In this document: positions 9,060 through 19,677 of the stretch, one piece after another
How positions within the stretch are numbered: the stretch's first letter is position 1
Layout: every line of letters starts with the position of its first letter
Assembly: GCF_031583575.1 (NCBI RefSeq)
Contig: NZ_CP134146.1
Span: 3,038,001-3,102,000, forward strand
Direction of reading: 5' to 3'
DNA: 64,000 bases
Source of the DNA: Thalassotalea nanhaiensis
GTDB taxonomy: Bacteria; Pseudomonadota; Gammaproteobacteria; Enterobacterales; Alteromonadaceae
Program-made: the position numbers and the translations under genes
Notes under the pieces: model-generated
The model's input: the letters and a program-made list of their open reading frames with translations, nothing else
What the model was told of the DNA's origin: nothing
Database searches by the model: none

Positions 9060-9788
9060 TTAACCCTCAAAGCTAAACGGCTGGTAATCATTTTCGTCAG
9101 GGCTAATTTTCAAATATAATTCATCGGCACGTTCACGAGCACTTTTAATTTGTTCTCTAGATAACTTTTTAGAGTCCATATTCATGCTTTGTTCTGCAGG
9201 TTCATAACCATTAAACGCGGCAACGCGATTCCAAATATAAGACTTTTCTATGTCTTTGCTAACACCTAAACCATCAAAGTATAGTAGCGCCAGGTTGAAT
9301 TGTGCCAAAGCAAAGTTTTGCATGGCAGCATCTTCATACCAAACAGCAGCATTGCGATAACTTTGCGTAACTACCTCACCCTTTTGGTACATCAGCGCCA
9401 GGTTGAATTGAGCTGCGGCCAAGCCTTTATCTGCAGCTCGACGAGTATATTCAAAACCTTGTGTTGTGTCTTTAGTACAGCCACGGCCTTCAAGATACAT
9501 CTGTGCGATGGCAAACTGAGCTTCAGCAATTCCTCGGTTTGCAGCACGTTGATATAGCTCAAATGCTTTAACCTGATCTCGCTTAACACCCTGACCATTT
9601 TCATAAAGGGTAGCTTGGTGATACAACGCCGGTGGATAACCCAAGTCAACAAGTGGCTTTAGCTCTTCAGTAGCTTCAATAAAGTCGCCCCTATTGATCA
9701 TATCTAACGCTTCATCATAACCAGATAATGCAGGGCTAGTAACGCTTATTAATAAGGTAAATAGTAAGAATTTTTTATTAGAAAACAT
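9060..9788 (-). CDS. Secreted Sel1-repeat (TPR-like) protein
   Basis: A 242-residue protein with an N-terminal signal peptide (hydrophobic LLFTLLISVTSPALS, cleavage likely before GYDEA). At least four Sel1-like repeats follow, with units such as LYENGQGVKRDQVKAFELY, MYLEGRGCTKDTTQGFEYT and LYFDGLGVSKDIEKSYIWN. Such solenoids mediate protein contacts in the periplasm. The C-terminus is acidic and not repeated. It is a single-gene unit, and a 23-bp perfect hairpin lies upstream between it and dnaJ. No specific partner can be named. Confidence 0.85.
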   Translation of the reverse strand: MFSNKKFLLFTLLISVTSPALSGYDEALDMINRGDFIEATEELKPLVDLGYPPALYHQATLYENGQGVKRDQVKAFELYQRAANRGIAEAQFAIAQMYLEGRGCTKDTTQGFEYTRRAADKGLAAAQFNLALMYQKGEVVTQSYRNAAVWYEDAAMQNFALAQFNLALLYFDGLGVSKDIEKSYIWNRVAAFNGYEPAEQSMNMDSKKLSREQIKSARERADELYLKISPDENDYQPFSFEG

Positions 9789-9933
9789 TCGGTTAACTCC
9801 TAATAATTGATGTTTTTATTATAGTCTAAATTATTAATCTGATGATATATATTTTTAGAAACGAGCAGAAAAAGTTCAGCCCTTCAATTTTGGTTGGCGT
9901 GAGCGTTATGGTGAAGCAAGCTTCCTATGAACT

Positions 9934-9989
9934 TCCTGAACTTGTTTCAGGATCTACCTTTATTCTTAGATCCTGAAACAAGTTCAGGA
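9934..9989. repeat. Perfect 23-bp inverted repeat
   Basis: The arm TCCTGAACTTGTTTCAGG with continuing bases ATCTA (9934-9956) is exactly mirrored at 9967-9989, around a 10-base loop. The arm is itself built from CCTGAAC...TTTCAGG, resembling widespread dispersed palindromes in gammaproteobacteria. It lies in the dnaJ/Sel1 intergenic gap, distinct from the dnaJ terminator. Confidence 0.85.
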
Positions 9990-10013
9990 AAAAATTAATA
10001 TAGATTAATTAAT

Positions 10014-10038
10014 AAAAAAGGCTGCAAATGCAGCCTTT
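10014..10038 (-). terminator. Terminator of dnaJ
   Basis: GGCTGCA/TGCAGCC hairpin with flanking A/T runs: on the minus strand it reads AAAGGCTGCATTTGCAGCC followed by six T. It begins 25 bases after the dnaJ stop. Confidence 0.85.
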
Positions 10039-10062
10039 ATTAATAACAGTTTTAGTAAGCTG

Positions 10063-11205
10063 TTATTTCAAACCGTCAAAGAAGTTTTTTACGCCATCAA
10101 AGAAGCCTTGTTCTTTTGGACGAAAATGGGCAGCGGCTTTACCTTCACCCATACTAGCTTGTAACTGCTCTAGTAATTCTTTCTGTTCAGATTTTAAGTT
10201 TACTGGTGTTTCTATGACAACCTTACACATTAAATCGCCAGTAATTGAACTTCGTACTGATTTAACACCTTTGCCACGCATACGGAACATTTTTCCAGTT
10301 TGAGTTTCGCTAGGTATTTTCAGTTTAACTTTACCGTCTAATGTTGGTACTTCAATTTCACCACCAAGTGCTGCAGTAGTAAAACTAATTGGTACTTCGC
10401 AGTACAAGTTATTTTCATCTCGAACAAATATGTCATGATCTCGTACATTAACTTGTACGTATAAGTCACCTGCAGGAGCGCCCATTTCACCGGCTTCACC
10501 TTCGCCAGATAAACGAATTCTATCACCAGTATCTACGCCAGCAGGAACCTTAGCAGATAATGTTTTAGTTTTCTCAACACGGCCTTGTCCACGACATGAT
10601 GTACATGGCTCTTTAATCACTTTACCGCGACCAGAACATGTAGGACAAGTTTGTTGTACAGCAAATAAGCCTTGACGCATTTGTACTTGGCCATGGCCGT
10701 GACAAGTTGAACAAGTACTAGCTGAAGTACCTTTTTTAGCACCGCTACCGCTACATGGATCACAATTTACATAAGTTGGTACTTTAAGCTCTACAGTTTT
10801 ACCTTTAACAGCTTCTTCAAGACTCATATCTAAGTTGTAGCGTAAGTCTGAACCACGTCGGTTTCGAGATTGACCACCTCGGCCACCGCCGCCGCCACCA
10901 AAAATATCACCAAAGATATCACCGAAAGCATCACCAAAACCGCCACCGCCGAATCCACCGCCACCACCGTGACCGCCTTGTTCGAAAGCTGCATGACCGT
11001 ATTGATCATAAGCAGCACGCTTTTGATCATCATTTAAAATTTCGTAAGCTTCTTTAACTTCTTTAAATTGCTCTTCCTTACCCTTATCACCTTTAGTTCG
11101 GTCAGGGTGGAATTTCATTGCTAAGCGTTTATAGGCTTTTTTAATATCACGTTCACCAGCGTCTTTCGACACACCTAGAACTTCATAATAATCACGTTTT
11201 GACAT
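10063..11205 (-). CDS. dnaJ: Chaperone protein DnaJ
   Basis: Hsp40 co-chaperone that delivers clients to DnaK and stimulates its ATPase. The J domain is residues 1-70, with the HPD motif in [11 protein letters not shown] Gly/Phe-rich linker follows, then four CxxCxGxG zinc-finger repeats ([33 protein letters not shown]), then the C-terminal substrate domains. It is 380 residues from the ATG at 11203-11205 ([11 protein letters not shown]); the longer open frame adds 12 unrelated residues. It lies downstream of dnaK with 108 bases between, containing hairpins. Confidence 0.97.
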   Translation of the reverse strand: MSKRDYYEVLGVSKDAGERDIKKAYKRLAMKFHPDRTKGDKGKEEQFKEVKEAYEILNDDQKRAAYDQYGHAAFEQGGHGGGGGFGGGGFGDAFGDIFGDIFGGGGGGRGGQSRNRRGSDLRYNLDMSLEEAVKGKTVELKVPTYVNCDPCSGSGAKKGTSASTCSTCHGHGQVQMRQGLFAVQQTCPTCSGRGKVIKEPCTSCRGQGRVEKTKTLSAKVPAGVDTGDRIRLSGEGEAGEMGAPAGDLYVQVNVRDHDIFVRDENNLYCEVPISFTTAALGGEIEVPTLDGKVKLKIPSETQTGKMFRMRGKGVKSVRSSITGDLMCKVVIETPVNLKSEQKELLEQLQASMGEGKAAAHFRPKEQGFFDGVKNFFDGLK

Positions 11206-11243
11206 AGTTATCTTTACTTTAAAATAATCGTTTGCAAACAATA

Positions 11244-11306
11244 AAGCGCTGACTAATCTTTTCGATAGCAGCGCTTCATTAAATATCTAATCTAAGCTGT
11301 GCTTAG
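11244..11306 (-). promoter_or_regulatory. Hairpins between dnaK and dnaJ
   Basis: Two inverted repeats lie in the dnaK-dnaJ gap: AAGCGCTG/CAGCGCTT (11244-11251 with 11269-11276) and CTAAGC/GCTTAG (11292-11306). Neither is followed by a strong T-run, so partial termination or mRNA stabilisation is more likely than a full stop. Confidence 0.5.
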
Positions 11307-11313
11307 TTAGCTA

Positions 11314-13236
11314 TTATTTTTTGTCGTCTTTAACTTCTTCAAACTCAGCATCTACTACATCGTCTGCAGATTGAGCTTGTTGCTCTTGACCTTCAGGAGC
11401 TGCGCCGCCTTGAGCTTGTGCTTTCGCTTGAGCGATTTCCATAAGTTTTGCAGACGCTTCAATTACTGCTTGAGATTTGGCATCAATTGCTTCTTTGTCG
11501 TCGCCTTTGATAACGTCTTCAAGTTCAGTTAAAGCAGCTTCAATTTTCTCTTTATCTTCAGCTGGTAAATCATCACCCGCTTCAGTAATTTGAGTACGAG
11601 TAGCATGAACCATACCGTCAGCTTGGTTACGTGCAGTAACTAATTCTTCAAACTTAGCATCCGCATCAGCATTAGCTTCAGCATCACGTACCATTTGCTC
11701 TACTTCATCATCAGACAAACCAGAAGATGCTTTAATGGTAATTTTTTGTTCTTTACCAGTATTTTTATCTTTAGCAGTTACGTGCAAGATACCATCGGCA
11801 TCGATATCGAAAGTAACTTCGATTTGTGGAGTACCACGTGGTGCAGCATCAATACCTTCAAGGTTAAATTGCCCTAAAGATTTGTTTAAAGATGCTTGCT
11901 TACGCTCACCTTGTACAACGTGTACAGTTACAGCAGATTGATTATCTTCAGCTGTTGAGAATGTTTGTGACTGCTTAGTTGGGATAGTTGTGTTCTTATC
12001 GATAACCTTAGTCATCACGCCACCCATTGTCTCAATACCAAGAGATAAAGGAGTAACGTCAAGAAGAAGAACGTCAGTAACATCACCTGATAAAACACCA
12101 GCTTGTACAGCGGCACCAGAAGCAACAGCTTCGTCAGGGTTAACATCTTTACGAGGTTCTTTACCGAAGAAGTTAGTAACTGCTTCTTGTACCATAGGCA
12201 TACGTGTTTGACCACCAACCATGATTACATCAGTGATATCAGACGTTGATAAGTCAGCATCAGCTAGAGCAATTTTTAATGGCTCTAATGTCGCTTTAAC
12301 CATATCTTCAACAAGTGACTCTAACTTAGCGCGAGTTACTTTGATGTTCATGTGCTTAGGACCTGAAGCATCGGCCGTGATGTACGGTAAGTTAACATCA
12401 GTTTGTTGTGCAGAAGATAACTCACACTTAGCTTTTTCAGCAGCTTCTTTTAAGCGTTGCATAGCTAGTGGATCAGTTGTTAAATCCATGCCTTGATCTT
12501 TTTGGAACTCAGCTACTAGGTAATTGATTAAACGGTTATCGAAATCTTCACCACCTAAGTGTGTGTCACCGTTAGTCGCAAGTACTTCAAATGTGTGCTC
12601 GCCTTCAACTTCATCAATTTCGATGATTGAGATATCGAATGTACCACCACCTAAGTCGTATACAGCAACTACGCGATCGCCTTCTTGCTTGTCCATGCCG
12701 TAGGCAAGAGCAGCAGCAGTTGGTTCGTTGATGATACGTTTAACATCAAGACCAGCAATACGACCAGCATCTTTAGTCGCTTGACGTTGTGAATCGTTAA
12801 AGTATGCAGGAACAGTGATAACAGCTTCAGTTACTGTTTCACCTAAGAAGTCTTCCGCAGTCTTTTTCATTTTTGCGATTACTTCAGCAGAAATTTGTGG
12901 TGGAGCTACTTTTTCGCCTTTAGCTTCAACCCAAGCATCACCGTTGTCAGCTTTAACAATACCAAATGGCATGATAGAGATGTCACGTTGAACTTCTTTG
13001 TCTTCAAAACGACGACCAATTAAACGCTTGATAGCGAATAAAGTATTTGTCGGGTTAGTTACAGATTGACGTTTTGCTGGTTGACCAACTAAAGTTTCGC
13101 CTTCAGCAGTGTATGCGATAATTGAAGGAGTCGTGCGATCGCCTTCAGCATTTTCAATAACACGTACGCTATCGCCATCTAATACAGCAACACATGAGTT
13201 TGTTGTCCCAAGGTCAATACCAATAATTTTGCCCAT
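11314..13236 (-). CDS. dnaK: Chaperone protein DnaK (Hsp70)
   Basis: Major ATP-dependent chaperone, 640 residues, with every family hallmark: N-terminal phosphate loop [45 protein letters not shown] and the interdomain linker [16 protein letters not shown]. The C-terminal tail is rich in Gln/Ala and ends [10 protein letters not shown], the EEVKD-type tail. A good ribosome site (GGAG) precedes the ATG at 13234-13236. A sigma-32-type promoter lies 49-76 bases upstream. Followed by dnaJ on the same strand; grpE is 7 kb away with its own heat-shock promoter. Confidence 0.98.
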   Translation of the reverse strand: MGKIIGIDLGTTNSCVAVLDGDSVRVIENAEGDRTTPSIIAYTAEGETLVGQPAKRQSVTNPTNTLFAIKRLIGRRFEDKEVQRDISIMPFGIVKADNGDAWVEAKGEKVAPPQISAEVIAKMKKTAEDFLGETVTEAVITVPAYFNDSQRQATKDAGRIAGLDVKRIINEPTAAALAYGMDKQEGDRVVAVYDLGGGTFDISIIEIDEVEGEHTFEVLATNGDTHLGGEDFDNRLINYLVAEFQKDQGMDLTTDPLAMQRLKEAAEKAKCELSSAQQTDVNLPYITADASGPKHMNIKVTRAKLESLVEDMVKATLEPLKIALADADLSTSDITDVIMVGGQTRMPMVQEAVTNFFGKEPRKDVNPDEAVASGAAVQAGVLSGDVTDVLLLDVTPLSLGIETMGGVMTKVIDKNTTIPTKQSQTFSTAEDNQSAVTVHVVQGERKQASLNKSLGQFNLEGIDAAPRGTPQIEVTFDIDADGILHVTAKDKNTGKEQKITIKASSGLSDDEVEQMVRDAEANADADAKFEELVTARNQADGMVHATRTQITEAGDDLPAEDKEKIEAALTELEDVIKGDDKEAIDAKSQAVIEASAKLMEIAQAKAQAQGGAAPEGQEQQAQSADDVVDAEFEEVKDDKK

Positions 13237-13284
13237 TTGAGGATCTCCACTTAAAATATTTCAGATAATTCTTTGATATTCAAT

Positions 13285-13312
13285 AAGTGGGGTGGGCTGA
13301 ATTATATTTCAA
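13285..13312 (-). promoter_or_regulatory. Sigma-32 heat-shock promoter of dnaK
   Basis: On the minus strand, TTGAAA (13307-13312) is separated by 14 bases from CCCCACTT (13285-13292), close to the sigma-32 consensus CTTGAAA-N13-CCCCATNT. The position is about 50 bases upstream of the start codon. Confidence 0.8.
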
Positions 13313-13342
13313 TAGAAAAACTAAAAAAAAACTAAAAAAATT

Positions 13343-13392
13343 AAAAAAAAGTGAACTTTTTATTAAAACGCCGAAAAAACGGTGGTTCACTT
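13343..13392 (-). terminator. Terminator of the sensor kinase / HD-GYP operon
   Basis: On the minus strand, downstream of the HD-GYP gene, AAGTGAAC (13385-13392) pairs with GTTCACTT (13349-13356) and is followed by a long T-run. An inner CCG/CGG pair strengthens the structure. It lies between this operon and the dnaK promoter. Confidence 0.7.
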
Positions 13393-13456
13393 AGATAAAT
13401 AACGGCTATTTTTATATTATTTACTCGATTGGATTGAACAAAGAGGAGTTAATCTC

Positions 13457-14506
13457 CTATTCGTTGCCATATGTCGTACGTTCATGCTCATCTGCGTACT
13501 CAGTCATAATCTCTTTGATTTGCTCTATACAATTTTTAAACGGCTCGATTAAATCAGGATCAAAGTGCTTCCCGGCTTGTTCATCCAAGTAATTAAAAGC
13601 TTTTTCAACCGTCCAAGCATCTTTATAAGGGCGCTTAGACGTTAACGCATCAAACACATCTGCAATAGCCACAATGCGTGCACTTAAAGGAATGTCTTTG
13701 CCTTTAAGTTGGTGTGGATAGCCACTGCCATCAAATTTCTCATGATGATATATACAAACTTCAACGGCTAAACTAAGCAAGGGCGAGTCATGATTCCCCA
13801 AAATTTCAGCGCCATAATCAACATGACGCTGCATTTCTTTCCATTCAGACTCATCTAATTTGTCAGGTTTAAGCAAAATGTTATCGGCAATACCTATTTT
13901 ACCAATATCATGCATAGGCGCAGCATCAAAAAGCAACTCTGCCCAATCACAGTTAGCGTTAATTTCATCAGCCAAAAACTTTGAATAATAGCTCATTCTA
14001 ATAACATGCATGCCAGTTTCATTATCTTTGAATTCAGCAGCACGACCTAAACGTCGAATGATTTGAGCTCGAGTATTTTCCAGCTCTTTTGTTCTTGCCT
14101 TAACTTTGTTCTCTAATTCTCGTTGCTGATTATATAACGCAATTTGAGTTTTAACCCGAGCTTGCACAATTGGCACACTAACTGGCTTGGTAATATAATC
14201 AACAGCACCTAGAGCAAAACCAATTTGTTCGTCTTCAATTTCAGATTTAGCGGTAACAAAAATAACTGGGATATCAGAAGTAATCGGGCTCGCTTTTAGA
14301 CGACGACAAACCTCATGGCCATCCATGCCTGGCATCATCACATCGAGCAAGATCAGATCAGGCTTATGTTTTGAATTAGCTATCTTTAGTGCCAACTCCC
14401 CATTTAAAGCGGCTTTAACTTTATAAAATGGTCTTAAAATTCCATTCAATACGTCAATATTATCGGAGTTATCATCTACTACTAGCACTGTTGCTTGTTC
14501 GCTCAT
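13457..14506 (-). CDS. Response regulator with HD-GYP phosphodiesterase domain
   Basis: A 349-residue RpfG-like protein expected to hydrolyse cyclic di-GMP when phosphorylated. The receiver is residues about 6-120, with acidic DDNSDN, phospho-acceptor Asp in LILLDVMMPGMDG and Lys in DYITKP. A short coiled helix leads to the HD-GYP domain (about 150-330), which has HDIGKIGI and the HHEKFDGSGYP motif intact. The ATG follows the stop of the upstream hybrid kinase with no gap (TAAATG), so the two are coupled; the kinase is the obvious phosphodonor. It ends with a terminator. Confidence 0.92.
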   Translation of the reverse strand: MSEQATVLVVDDNSDNIDVLNGILRPFYKVKAALNGELALKIANSKHKPDLILLDVMMPGMDGHEVCRRLKASPITSDIPVIFVTAKSEIEDEQIGFALGAVDYITKPVSVPIVQARVKTQIALYNQQRELENKVKARTKELENTRAQIIRRLGRAAEFKDNETGMHVIRMSYYSKFLADEINANCDWAELLFDAAPMHDIGKIGIADNILLKPDKLDESEWKEMQRHVDYGAEILGNHDSPLLSLAVEVCIYHHEKFDGSGYPHQLKGKDIPLSARIVAIADVFDALTSKRPYKDAWTVEKAFNYLDEQAGKHFDPDLIEPFKNCIEQIKEIMTEYADEHERTTYGNE

Positions 14507-17500
14507 TTAAATTTCCATATCGTGAGTGTTTAAAAAATCTCGTAATTGCTCAGCCGCCAAGTCAAAATCATAACCTTCAATACTTGCTATAATTTTTTCA
14601 AACTGTTTTTTAATTATTGCATCAAATAGATCATCTGCAATTTTTTCAGCCAACTCGTTTGCATCTGTATCAAACTCGTTCACCATAGAAAGTAACTCAA
14701 TTAACTTGGGCTGCAATTTGTCCAAGGATACTTCTTCAACGGGTGAATGAGCTATGTCGGAAGGTGTTTCAACATTTTTATGTTCAAAAAACTCGATAAG
14801 CTCAGACATCACACTTTGTAATTTTTGGCTACATAACTGAAATTCGGTACTAATAACTTCAGTATCGTCTTTATTCGAACAAGCGGTTTCCAAAGTCCCT
14901 GCTTGCTGTTGCAAAGTGGTGGCGCCAATATTCCCTGCTGCCCCTCTTAATGTGTGGGCGATTAATACCGCATCTTTAAGTTGCCCTTCAGCCCAAACTT
15001 CACCAAAGTTAATATAAAAATCACTTTGATTGCTCATAAATTTTTTCAATAAACGAACGTAAAGTTCTGAGTTCCCACCACTTATCGCAAGTCCAGCCTC
15101 AACATTTATATGACTAAAATTAGCCAAAGCTATATCGTTTACGGCTTTATTTGAGTAATTGATACTAGTTATAGACTCTTCAACAACTCGTTTTTGACTG
15201 GCAGATAAACCCGAGGGTTTAAACCAGCGGTTCATGGTTGAAAACATTTCTCCTAGGTTAATAGGTTTAGCAATATGATCATTCATACCTGCATCAATCA
15301 CTTTTTCTTTATCACCTGCCATGGCATTGGCAGTCATGGCAATGATAGCTAAGTTAGGATGATCCTGACGAATAATACCTGTTGCAGTATATCCATCCAT
15401 AATTGGCATCTGTAAATCCATTAACACTCCGTCGTAACGATGAGCATTTACCATTTCTACTGCTTGCTCGCCATTTTGCGCAAGCTCTACAATGATGTCA
15501 GCCTGTTTCAACAACTCAATTGCTAACTCTTGGTTAAGCTCATTATCTTCAACCAGCAATATTTTACAACCTGCCAACGCTTGTTGATATTCTCTAATTT
15601 CATCAGTTTTCTTAATTTTACGTGTCGTCGCAATATATGATTGCCCCATCAAACGCATCATTTCATCAAACACTGATGATGCGGTTACCGGTTTTGCTAA
15701 AAAGCTGTCTATTGATTTTTCACCAATAGAATCGACATGCTGTTTTATTTCCTGCTCACCATGAGCGGTAACCATAATAAAGTGTTTGGTTTTATCTGAG
15801 ACTAAATTCTTTAGTTTATTAATTGTTTCAATGCCATCAATCCCCGGCATTTTCCAATCAATCATGGCAAAGTCAAATTCGCCTTCATAAGCTTGCGCAA
15901 CCGCGATAGCCTCCAAGCCATTACTAGCGGTTGTTACATTGCATTTAAATGAGTGCATAATGTTGCTTAATACATCAAGCGCCATAGCATTATCATCTAC
16001 GATCAATACATTTTTATCGGTTAACATTTGCATTTGTTCATTACTAAATTTTTGCTCTAATTCACCTTCAGGTAAATTAAGATAGATATCAAAAAAGAAA
16101 CAACTACCTTTACCGATTTCACTTTCAACCCATATATCTCCATCCATTATCTCTACAAGATTTTTACAGATAGTAAGACCTAGTCCTGTACCGCCATATT
16201 TACGTGTTGTAGATGAATCGGCTTGTGAAAAAGATTTAAACAACTTTTTCTGTTGCTCTTCACTCATGCCAATACCGGAATCTTGTACTGCAAAGCGTAA
16301 TTTAACTCTATTATCTGCAGAGCTGACGAGCTTAATCGAAATAACAATTTGGCCCTGCTCAGTAAACTTGCTTGCATTACTGGCTAGGTTAACAAGTATC
16401 TGATTTAATCGCAGTGGATCACCTTTTACAAAAACAGGCACATCGGTTGAAATGTTAAACAGTAACTCCAAACCTTTTTCGTGAGTTTGTATGCCAATAA
16501 TATTTGAGAGATCATGCATGACATCTTCAAGGTGAAAGTCGACATTTTCCAGCTCAAGTTTGCCCGCTTCAATTTTTGAAAAATCAAGAATATCGTTAAT
16601 GATGCCTAATAATGACTCTGCTGCTTTATTGACTTTCTGAATATAATTGCGCGGTTTATTTCCCATGTCGTATTCAAGCGCTAAATGTGACATACCAATA
16701 ATTGCATTCATTGGTGTGCGTATTTCATGGCTCATATTTGCTAAAAAATCTGACTTGGCTTTGCTGGCATCATCAGCTAAGTTTTTAGCTTCAAACAGTG
16801 CTTTTTTGGCCATGTTCTCTTGAGTAGTATCACGAATAGAAATAATTACTAAATCTTCACCGTGTAAAGAGACAGGCGTATATACAGATTCAACTTCAAT
16901 TGTTTGTCCACTTTTAGTGAGCATATCCAACGTACCGTCATCAATGCCACTACGGTGAATAATAGGGTCTCGCCAGTACTCATTGGTAAAAGCATGATGC
17001 TCATCCCGTCGGTGTTCTGGGACAATAGTGGCCAAGGGTTTACCTATTAACTGTTCAACTTCAAAACCTAGCATTCTTTCAGCGGTTGCGTTGGCTTGTT
17101 CGATGATGTCATTTTTGTTAACCACCAGCATAGTTATCGGGGCTGACTCTAATATTCGGTCTAAGCGCTCTCTTTCTTTTAACCTTCCGCTAATATCTTT
17201 AAACGCGATCACCGCTGCAAGTTCATCGCCCGCAGAAGTAATTGGCGCGACACTATATTCAACAAACACCTTATGGCCATCTTTATGCCAAAAGAAATTA
17301 TTAGGAACATGCACTACTTGTTGCGACGACAAAGCATTAAAAATAGGACTTTCACTTATCTGATGTTTGCTGCCATCTTCATTGGTATGATGAAATAATG
17401 TTAAGTGCGGCTGACCAATAGCTTCTTTTTCACTGTACCCGAGTAACTGACTTGCAGATTCATTAAAGAATACACATCGGCCGTCTTTATCAATGCCAAA

Positions 17501-19591
17501 AATACCATCGGCTACAGAGCTTAAAACCGTGCGGTTCTTACTTTCTGAACGCGCTAACGCTTTCGTTCTTTCATTTACAATCGCTTCTAATTCATCTTTT
17601 GAGCGGTTATTGATTTCATTGGCTCTACGAGAAATAATAAACATAAACGCTGAAAGCGCGATAATAATTAACGCTGTTGCAACCAGTATGCCGATCAATA
17701 AATCTCGTAATTGCAAATACTCTTGTTGCGACTCGTCAAAATCTATTTCCACAACAGTAGACAAACTAAACTTTTCATTCCATTGCCACATACCGACAAC
17801 ATATTGCTCTCGATAATCTATGTAACCAGTCAAATCTTGTCCGGAAGCCCCAAGTAACGTACTTTGCACAATGCTGTTTTGCTCTATATCTGGTAGCGAT
17901 ACGTTAAGAATACTTGATTGGTTTTTGGATAATTTACCCAAACTGACTAATTGGTTTGTAAATCGACTACCTGAAACTAAAAACCCGCTACCATCTATTG
18001 CATAAGCATCGAACGACTCTCCATATTTAGCGCGAGTAAATATACTGGTAAAACTTTTATTAGGGTTGAAATTTAACGCAAATACCGCGATTACATTACC
18101 TGTGCCATCCGTAACAGGTGTGGCGATATAAAGTAATGCCTCAGATGATTTTCCACCATTATTTTCAGAAGTTCTATCTCTAACGGCAGGAAAAAATTTA
18201 GTTTTGCCTGCAAGCACCTGATTAAATATGCCCGGACGTTCCTTTATTAACACACTGGTTTTTCCGGTTAATTGTTCTGCATTATTAAACAAGTTAACAC
18301 CATCTAAAGAGATAATATTAAAATCACGAGAATTGATTGTTGTTGATGGTCTGGCAGCAAAAAAGTCATGTAACGCATTTCTATTTATTTGCTCATTTTT
18401 AACATTTTTATTTTTTATTGAAGTATTAAGATCTCTCACTAACCTTTGAAATTTCTTTAACCGGCTTATGCCTTTAACGAGTGACTCTCGTGAGCTATAC
18501 CAGCCTTTTAAATCATCATTAATTATTTCTTGGTTTAATGCTAAGACCCCTTCGACTTTTACCAACGACTTTTTCTTATAGTCTTTTAAAAAAACGGTTG
18601 TCGCCACGCTCACAACCATCACAATTAATACGATAATCATGATGTAGATAGCTTTAAAGCGCTCTGTACCAAACTTAATTGCTATTTCATCTGCATATTT
18701 ACGACCTTTTAAAATAATAAGAACAACAATAATAAGTGCCAACAAAATAGATAAATAAAGAGGATAATTTATTTTTATTATCTCTATTGTTGGCTCGCGT
18801 TGGTCAAAGGAAGCACTCCAATCTAACTGCAGTTGTTGCCAGGCCTCTTCCCCCAGTTGCTCAATGCCCCAATTTAATATTTCAACTAACTCTGGCTTTT
18901 CAGTATCTACGCAAAACCCTAATTCAAATGGGGCGAAACCATCAAGGGCTATTGAACGAAAACGGTTCTCGCTTTGTTCCCTCTCGGCGTAAATTAGGTT
19001 TAATGACGTGGTAACAAAACCATCTAATTGCCCACGATTCATTTGTTCTAAACCTGCAACTAAATCAGTGACTTGTATGACATTTTCAGCGCCAACCAGA
19101 GCCTTAGCATGCTCGAAATTTGAGTATGCTTTAACCACGCCAATTTTTGTCGTTGATTGTATATCTGATATTGATGTTATGTGGGAAAGTGTTGGTACGA
19201 CCAAAACTGACTTTCTATTGAGAATTGGTTTAGTGAATAATACTTGTCCTTTGCGAGTGTCACTGCGAGCACATAGCGGTATTGCGTCAAGTTTGTGTTC
19301 TTGCACAGCTCTGTACTCATTTGCAAACGTTGTAGCAGAGATAACGATTAATTCAACAGGCAAAACTTTATTTAGCTGTTTGCGGTACTCTGAGCCAATA
19401 CCAACGGGAACCCCATCTTCATCAGTATAATCTAATGGAGCTAATCCAGAATCAATACCTATAGCTATTTGAGGGTTTGCTTTTGCCCAAGCTTTCAATG
19501 CTGGAGACAACTCGTTTGCTGATGTTGTAAAGCAACAGAGTAAGGCAATAATTGTTGCTATTAGGGCAATTAATTTATTTAAGTTATTCAT
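14507..19591 (-). CDS. Giant hybrid sensor histidine kinase (SBP3-Cache-PAS-HK-REC-REC-HPt)
   Basis: A 1694-residue inner-membrane kinase. Order by eye: signal peptide (1-25); periplasmic solute-binding-like domain (about 30-255, NPQIAIGIDSGLAPLDYTD); membrane helices near 275-297 and 313-333; a second extracytoplasmic Cache-like domain (about 340-635); a helix near 645-668; PAS domains near 690-800 and 815-935; HisKA with FLANMSHEIRTPMNAIIGM; HATPase with DSGIGM and TGLGLTI; receiver 1 (IVDDNAMALD, FAMIDWKMPG); receiver 2 (LVEDNELNQE, GVLMDLQMPIMDG); and a C-terminal HPt with AHTLRGAAGNIG. All phospho-relay residues are present. Two different periplasmic sensor modules in one chain are uncommon. 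It heads the operon with the HD-GYP regulator. Confidence 0.92.
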   Translation of the reverse strand: MNNLNKLIALIATIIALLCCFTTSANELSPALKAWAKANPQIAIGIDSGLAPLDYTDEDGVPVGIGSEYRKQLNKVLPVELIVISATTFANEYRAVQEHKLDAIPLCARSDTRKGQVLFTKPILNRKSVLVVPTLSHITSISDIQSTTKIGVVKAYSNFEHAKALVGAENVIQVTDLVAGLEQMNRGQLDGFVTTSLNLIYAEREQSENRFRSIALDGFAPFELGFCVDTEKPELVEILNWGIEQLGEEAWQQLQLDWSASFDQREPTIEIIKINYPLYLSILLALIIVVLIILKGRKYADEIAIKFGTERFKAIYIMIIVLIVMVVSVATTVFLKDYKKKSLVKVEGVLALNQEIINDDLKGWYSSRESLVKGISRLKKFQRLVRDLNTSIKNKNVKNEQINRNALHDFFAARPSTTINSRDFNIISLDGVNLFNNAEQLTGKTSVLIKERPGIFNQVLAGKTKFFPAVRDRTSENNGGKSSEALLYIATPVTDGTGNVIAVFALNFNPNKSFTSIFTRAKYGESFDAYAIDGSGFLVSGSRFTNQLVSLGKLSKNQSSILNVSLPDIEQNSIVQSTLLGASGQDLTGYIDYREQYVVGMWQWNEKFSLSTVVEIDFDESQQEYLQLRDLLIGILVATALIIIALSAFMFIISRRANEINNRSKDELEAIVNERTKALARSESKNRTVLSSVADGIFGIDKDGRCVFFNESASQLLGYSEKEAIGQPHLTLFHHTNEDGSKHQISESPIFNALSSQQVVHVPNNFFWHKDGHKVFVEYSVAPITSAGDELAAVIAFKDISGRLKERERLDRILESAPITMLVVNKNDIIEQANATAERMLGFEVEQLIGKPLATIVPEHRRDEHHAFTNEYWRDPIIHRSGIDDGTLDMLTKSGQTIEVESVYTPVSLHGEDLVIISIRDTTQENMAKKALFEAKNLADDASKAKSDFLANMSHEIRTPMNAIIGMSHLALEYDMGNKPRNYIQKVNKAAESLLGIINDILDFSKIEAGKLELENVDFHLEDVMHDLSNIIGIQTHEKGLELLFNISTDVPVFVKGDPLRLNQILVNLASNASKFTEQGQIVISIKLVSSADNRVKLRFAVQDSGIGMSEEQQKKLFKSFSQADSSTTRKYGGTGLGLTICKNLVEIMDGDIWVESEIGKGSCFFFDIYLNLPEGELEQKFSNEQMQMLTDKNVLIVDDNAMALDVLSNIMHSFKCNVTTASNGLEAIAVAQAYEGEFDFAMIDWKMPGIDGIETINKLKNLVSDKTKHFIMVTAHGEQEIKQHVDSIGEKSIDSFLAKPVTASSVFDEMMRLMGQSYIATTRKIKKTDEIREYQQALAGCKILLVEDNELNQELAIELLKQADIIVELAQNGEQAVEMVNAHRYDGVLMDLQMPIMDGYTATGIIRQDHPNLAIIAMTANAMAGDKEKVIDAGMNDHIAKPINLGEMFSTMNRWFKPSGLSASQKRVVEESITSINYSNKAVNDIALANFSHINVEAGLAISGGNSELYVRLLKKFMSNQSDFYINFGEVWAEGQLKDAVLIAHTLRGAAGNIGATTLQQQAGTLETACSNKDDTEVISTEFQLCSQKLQSVMSELIEFFEHKNVETPSDIAHSPVEEVSLDKLQPKLIELLSMVNEFDTDANELAEKIADDLFDAIIKKQFEKIIASIEGYDFDLAAEQLRDFLNTHDMEI

Positions 19592-19677
19592 TAATAGTTA
19601 ATTTTTTCAGCTTTTATTCTAGTATATAAAGAGAATGAGAAATTGCGACTTTTTAGTTTGAATTGAAGAGAACAAAC

